A stretch of DNA of 64,000 nucleotides from positions 124,001 through 188,000 of the forward strand of contig WHVA01000027.1 of NCBI GenBank assembly GCA_015179125.1, in the 5' to 3' direction. A program made the position numbers and the translations under genes. Of this stretch, positions 62,675-64,000 are shown piece by piece (position 1 is the stretch's first letter; each line of letters begins with the position of its first letter). Below the pieces are notes generated by a model. It did not search any database. It was not told the origin of the DNA and saw only the letters and a list, made by a program, of their open reading frames with translations. This DNA is from Gautieria morchelliformis (taxonomy: Eukaryota; Basidiomycota; Agaricomycetes; Gomphales; Gomphaceae).

Positions 62675-63678
62675 TGTTGTGAATTCTATTAGATTAATGA
62701 GAATGAATGAGGTTCTGATTGCTCAGGGAGTTTGGGCTGTCTTGTACGCAATATGCGCAGGCTGACTAAGCAGGGTAGCTGGTTCCCTGCTGACAAATCA
62801 GGTTGGTGGACTGGACCGGTGAGAGGATGACTAAGCAGGGTAGCTGCTTCCCTGCTGACAAATCAAAGGATCAATGAGAGGATGTCGTCAAAGAAGAGAA
62901 CAAGAGCTCCAAAGTTCTTGCTTCTGGAGTAGTGGAGAGTAGACAGTAATAGTAAACCCTAGACGAGGAAACAGAGAATACCGCTGGGAAACAAGTCCTG
63001 CAGTGATCAAACACACATGCAGACTATCTGGTGAGTGCAACCTATAATTGACTGGTTTTTTCGTACAGTTTTGTGGTAGCTACTTATACTAAAATGTTAG
63101 TAACTACTAGGATTCGAAATAGTAGGAAAATGGGTCAAGATAGTGAGTTTTGATAGGGGAAATGCTCAACAGGCTGCATTCAGCTGTGGAGCAGAAATAG
63201 GCTTGTGGATAGTGATCCTATTGATCACTATCCAAGTGGGGACCTAGGAATGATGTACAAAGACCCTCTCTACATCAGAAATGGTTCGTAATCAGTTGGA
63301 CTAGTCAGGGGGATTGAATAGAAAATAAATCTTTATGTGTCTTGTGCTGCATGCATACAGCACACTTGGCAAGGCAATTGCCACCTCTGTACCTCTCTCC
63401 TGAGGTATCCACTTGGCACACCAATCAATGGGTCTATCTTCTGTGATTCCCATCATGTCTGAGGTCTCCATACGGACTTCTAGGTCCTGTAGTATTCTAT
63501 CTTCTAACCCGGCGCCCAGGCGCCTGCTTTCTGAGGCAGGCACCAGTGCGAGTGTGGCGCATTGGTTTCTAGACCAATACCCCAGCTTGAGTCGAGTGTT
63601 GTCCAGTTAGCAGAATCATTAGCTATGTATTAGACCAATAGAACATAATGGAATTGATTTATGCCATTTATTCTAACA
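62675..63678 (+). mobile_element. C4: 1004-bp LTR-like insertion
   Basis: TGTTGTGAATTC to TTCTAACA, flanked by a perfect CAGTC duplication (62670-62674 and 63679-63683). No coding capacity that I recognise. It has a 38-bp direct repeat (62763-62800 and 62828-62865, one mismatch), each unit containing AGCAGGG/CCCTGCT. Most simply it is a solo LTR of a copia- or gypsy-like element; a small non-autonomous element is an alternative. Confidence 0.75.
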
Positions 63679-63683
63679 CAGTC

Positions 63684-63940
63684 CCCTTAGCTTCGGCACT
63701 CGCTCAGGAACCCTCGGGTTCACTCGGCTTTCCTCAGGTTCCCTTCGTACCTTTCCATCACCCCTCATTCCCCTTCTTAGTTAGTTCCCCATATATTCAA
63801 CCCTTTGTTCCCCTTGTCTGCTAGTTCCGGTCATTGATCCCCCTGACCCTGCATACTCCTTTACTATAAAAACCCCCCAATCTTGTATTGTACAGTTGTG
63901 GACAATCAAATTCAGCAAACTTGAGATCTCGCGATCAGAT
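63684..63940 (+). repeat. G7 3' LTR, second part
   Basis: Continues the LTR after C4 (ccccttagcttcggcactcg). It contains a TATA-like ctataaaaacc near 63873, about where U3 should end. The final boundary near the window edge is not determined. Confidence 0.6.
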
Positions 63941-64000
63941 TTTTTTTTGGACAAACTGAGTTCAGAATTAGATTCAGTGGGTCGAAATATGTCAGAAAAC

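Overview
This is nuclear DNA of a filamentous basidiomycete, most likely an agaricomycete. The evidence is many GT-AG introns of 44-70 bp, a patatin/NB-ARC/TPR receptor of fungal type, and a crowd of fungal chromoviruses, copia elements, a DDE transposase, a Harbinger remnant and a Myb/SANT remnant. I cannot name the species.

Layout. 1-9.4 kb is ordinary gene space with three intron-containing minus-strand host genes: a casein kinase 1 (Hhp1/Hrr25-like), an AIF/FSP1-like FAD oxidoreductase, and an F-box/LRR protein ending in a CaaX-like box. From 9.48 to 54.3 kb the window is a transposon graveyard with a few young copies. A nearly intact Ty3/gypsy chromovirus (G1, 9745-15947) is followed by decayed gypsy pieces (G3, G5, G4), a copia fragment with its LTR, a broken DDE transposase, a SINE-like insertion, and Harbinger and Myb/SANT remnants. 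A second copy of the G1 family (G2, 30586-48582, target duplication TGATC) contains a copia element (C1, 34475-45764, duplication GCTGG). C1 carries another intact copia (C2, 35113-40371, duplication CTCAG) in its 5' LTR. G2 also holds a solo copia LTR (45889-46376, duplication ACAAG). Further solo LTRs, a gypsy pol scrap (50.2-51.1 kb) and a transposon protein split by a solo LTR (duplication GATGA) follow.

At 55.0-59.6 kb, inside the repeat-rich region, lies a six-exon NLR-type gene: patatin-like phospholipase, NB-ARC NTPase and 14 nearly identical 42-residue TPRs. It resembles the PLP-1 class of fungal cell-death receptors and ends at a stop that falls where the repeat expects Trp. The right edge (59.7-64 kb) is a deleted gypsy element (G7) whose 3' LTR is split by a 1-kb LTR-like insertion (duplication CAGTC).

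Most notable are the replication signals of the retroelements. G1/G2 carry a Tf1-like self-priming site. C2 has a primer-binding site matching the anticodon arm of initiator tRNA-Met, with its own start codon inside that site. C1 has a primer site matching the anticodon arm of tRNA-Lys(CUU). These come from reading the sequence against tRNA sequences recalled from memory and need to be checked against the host genome's tRNAs.
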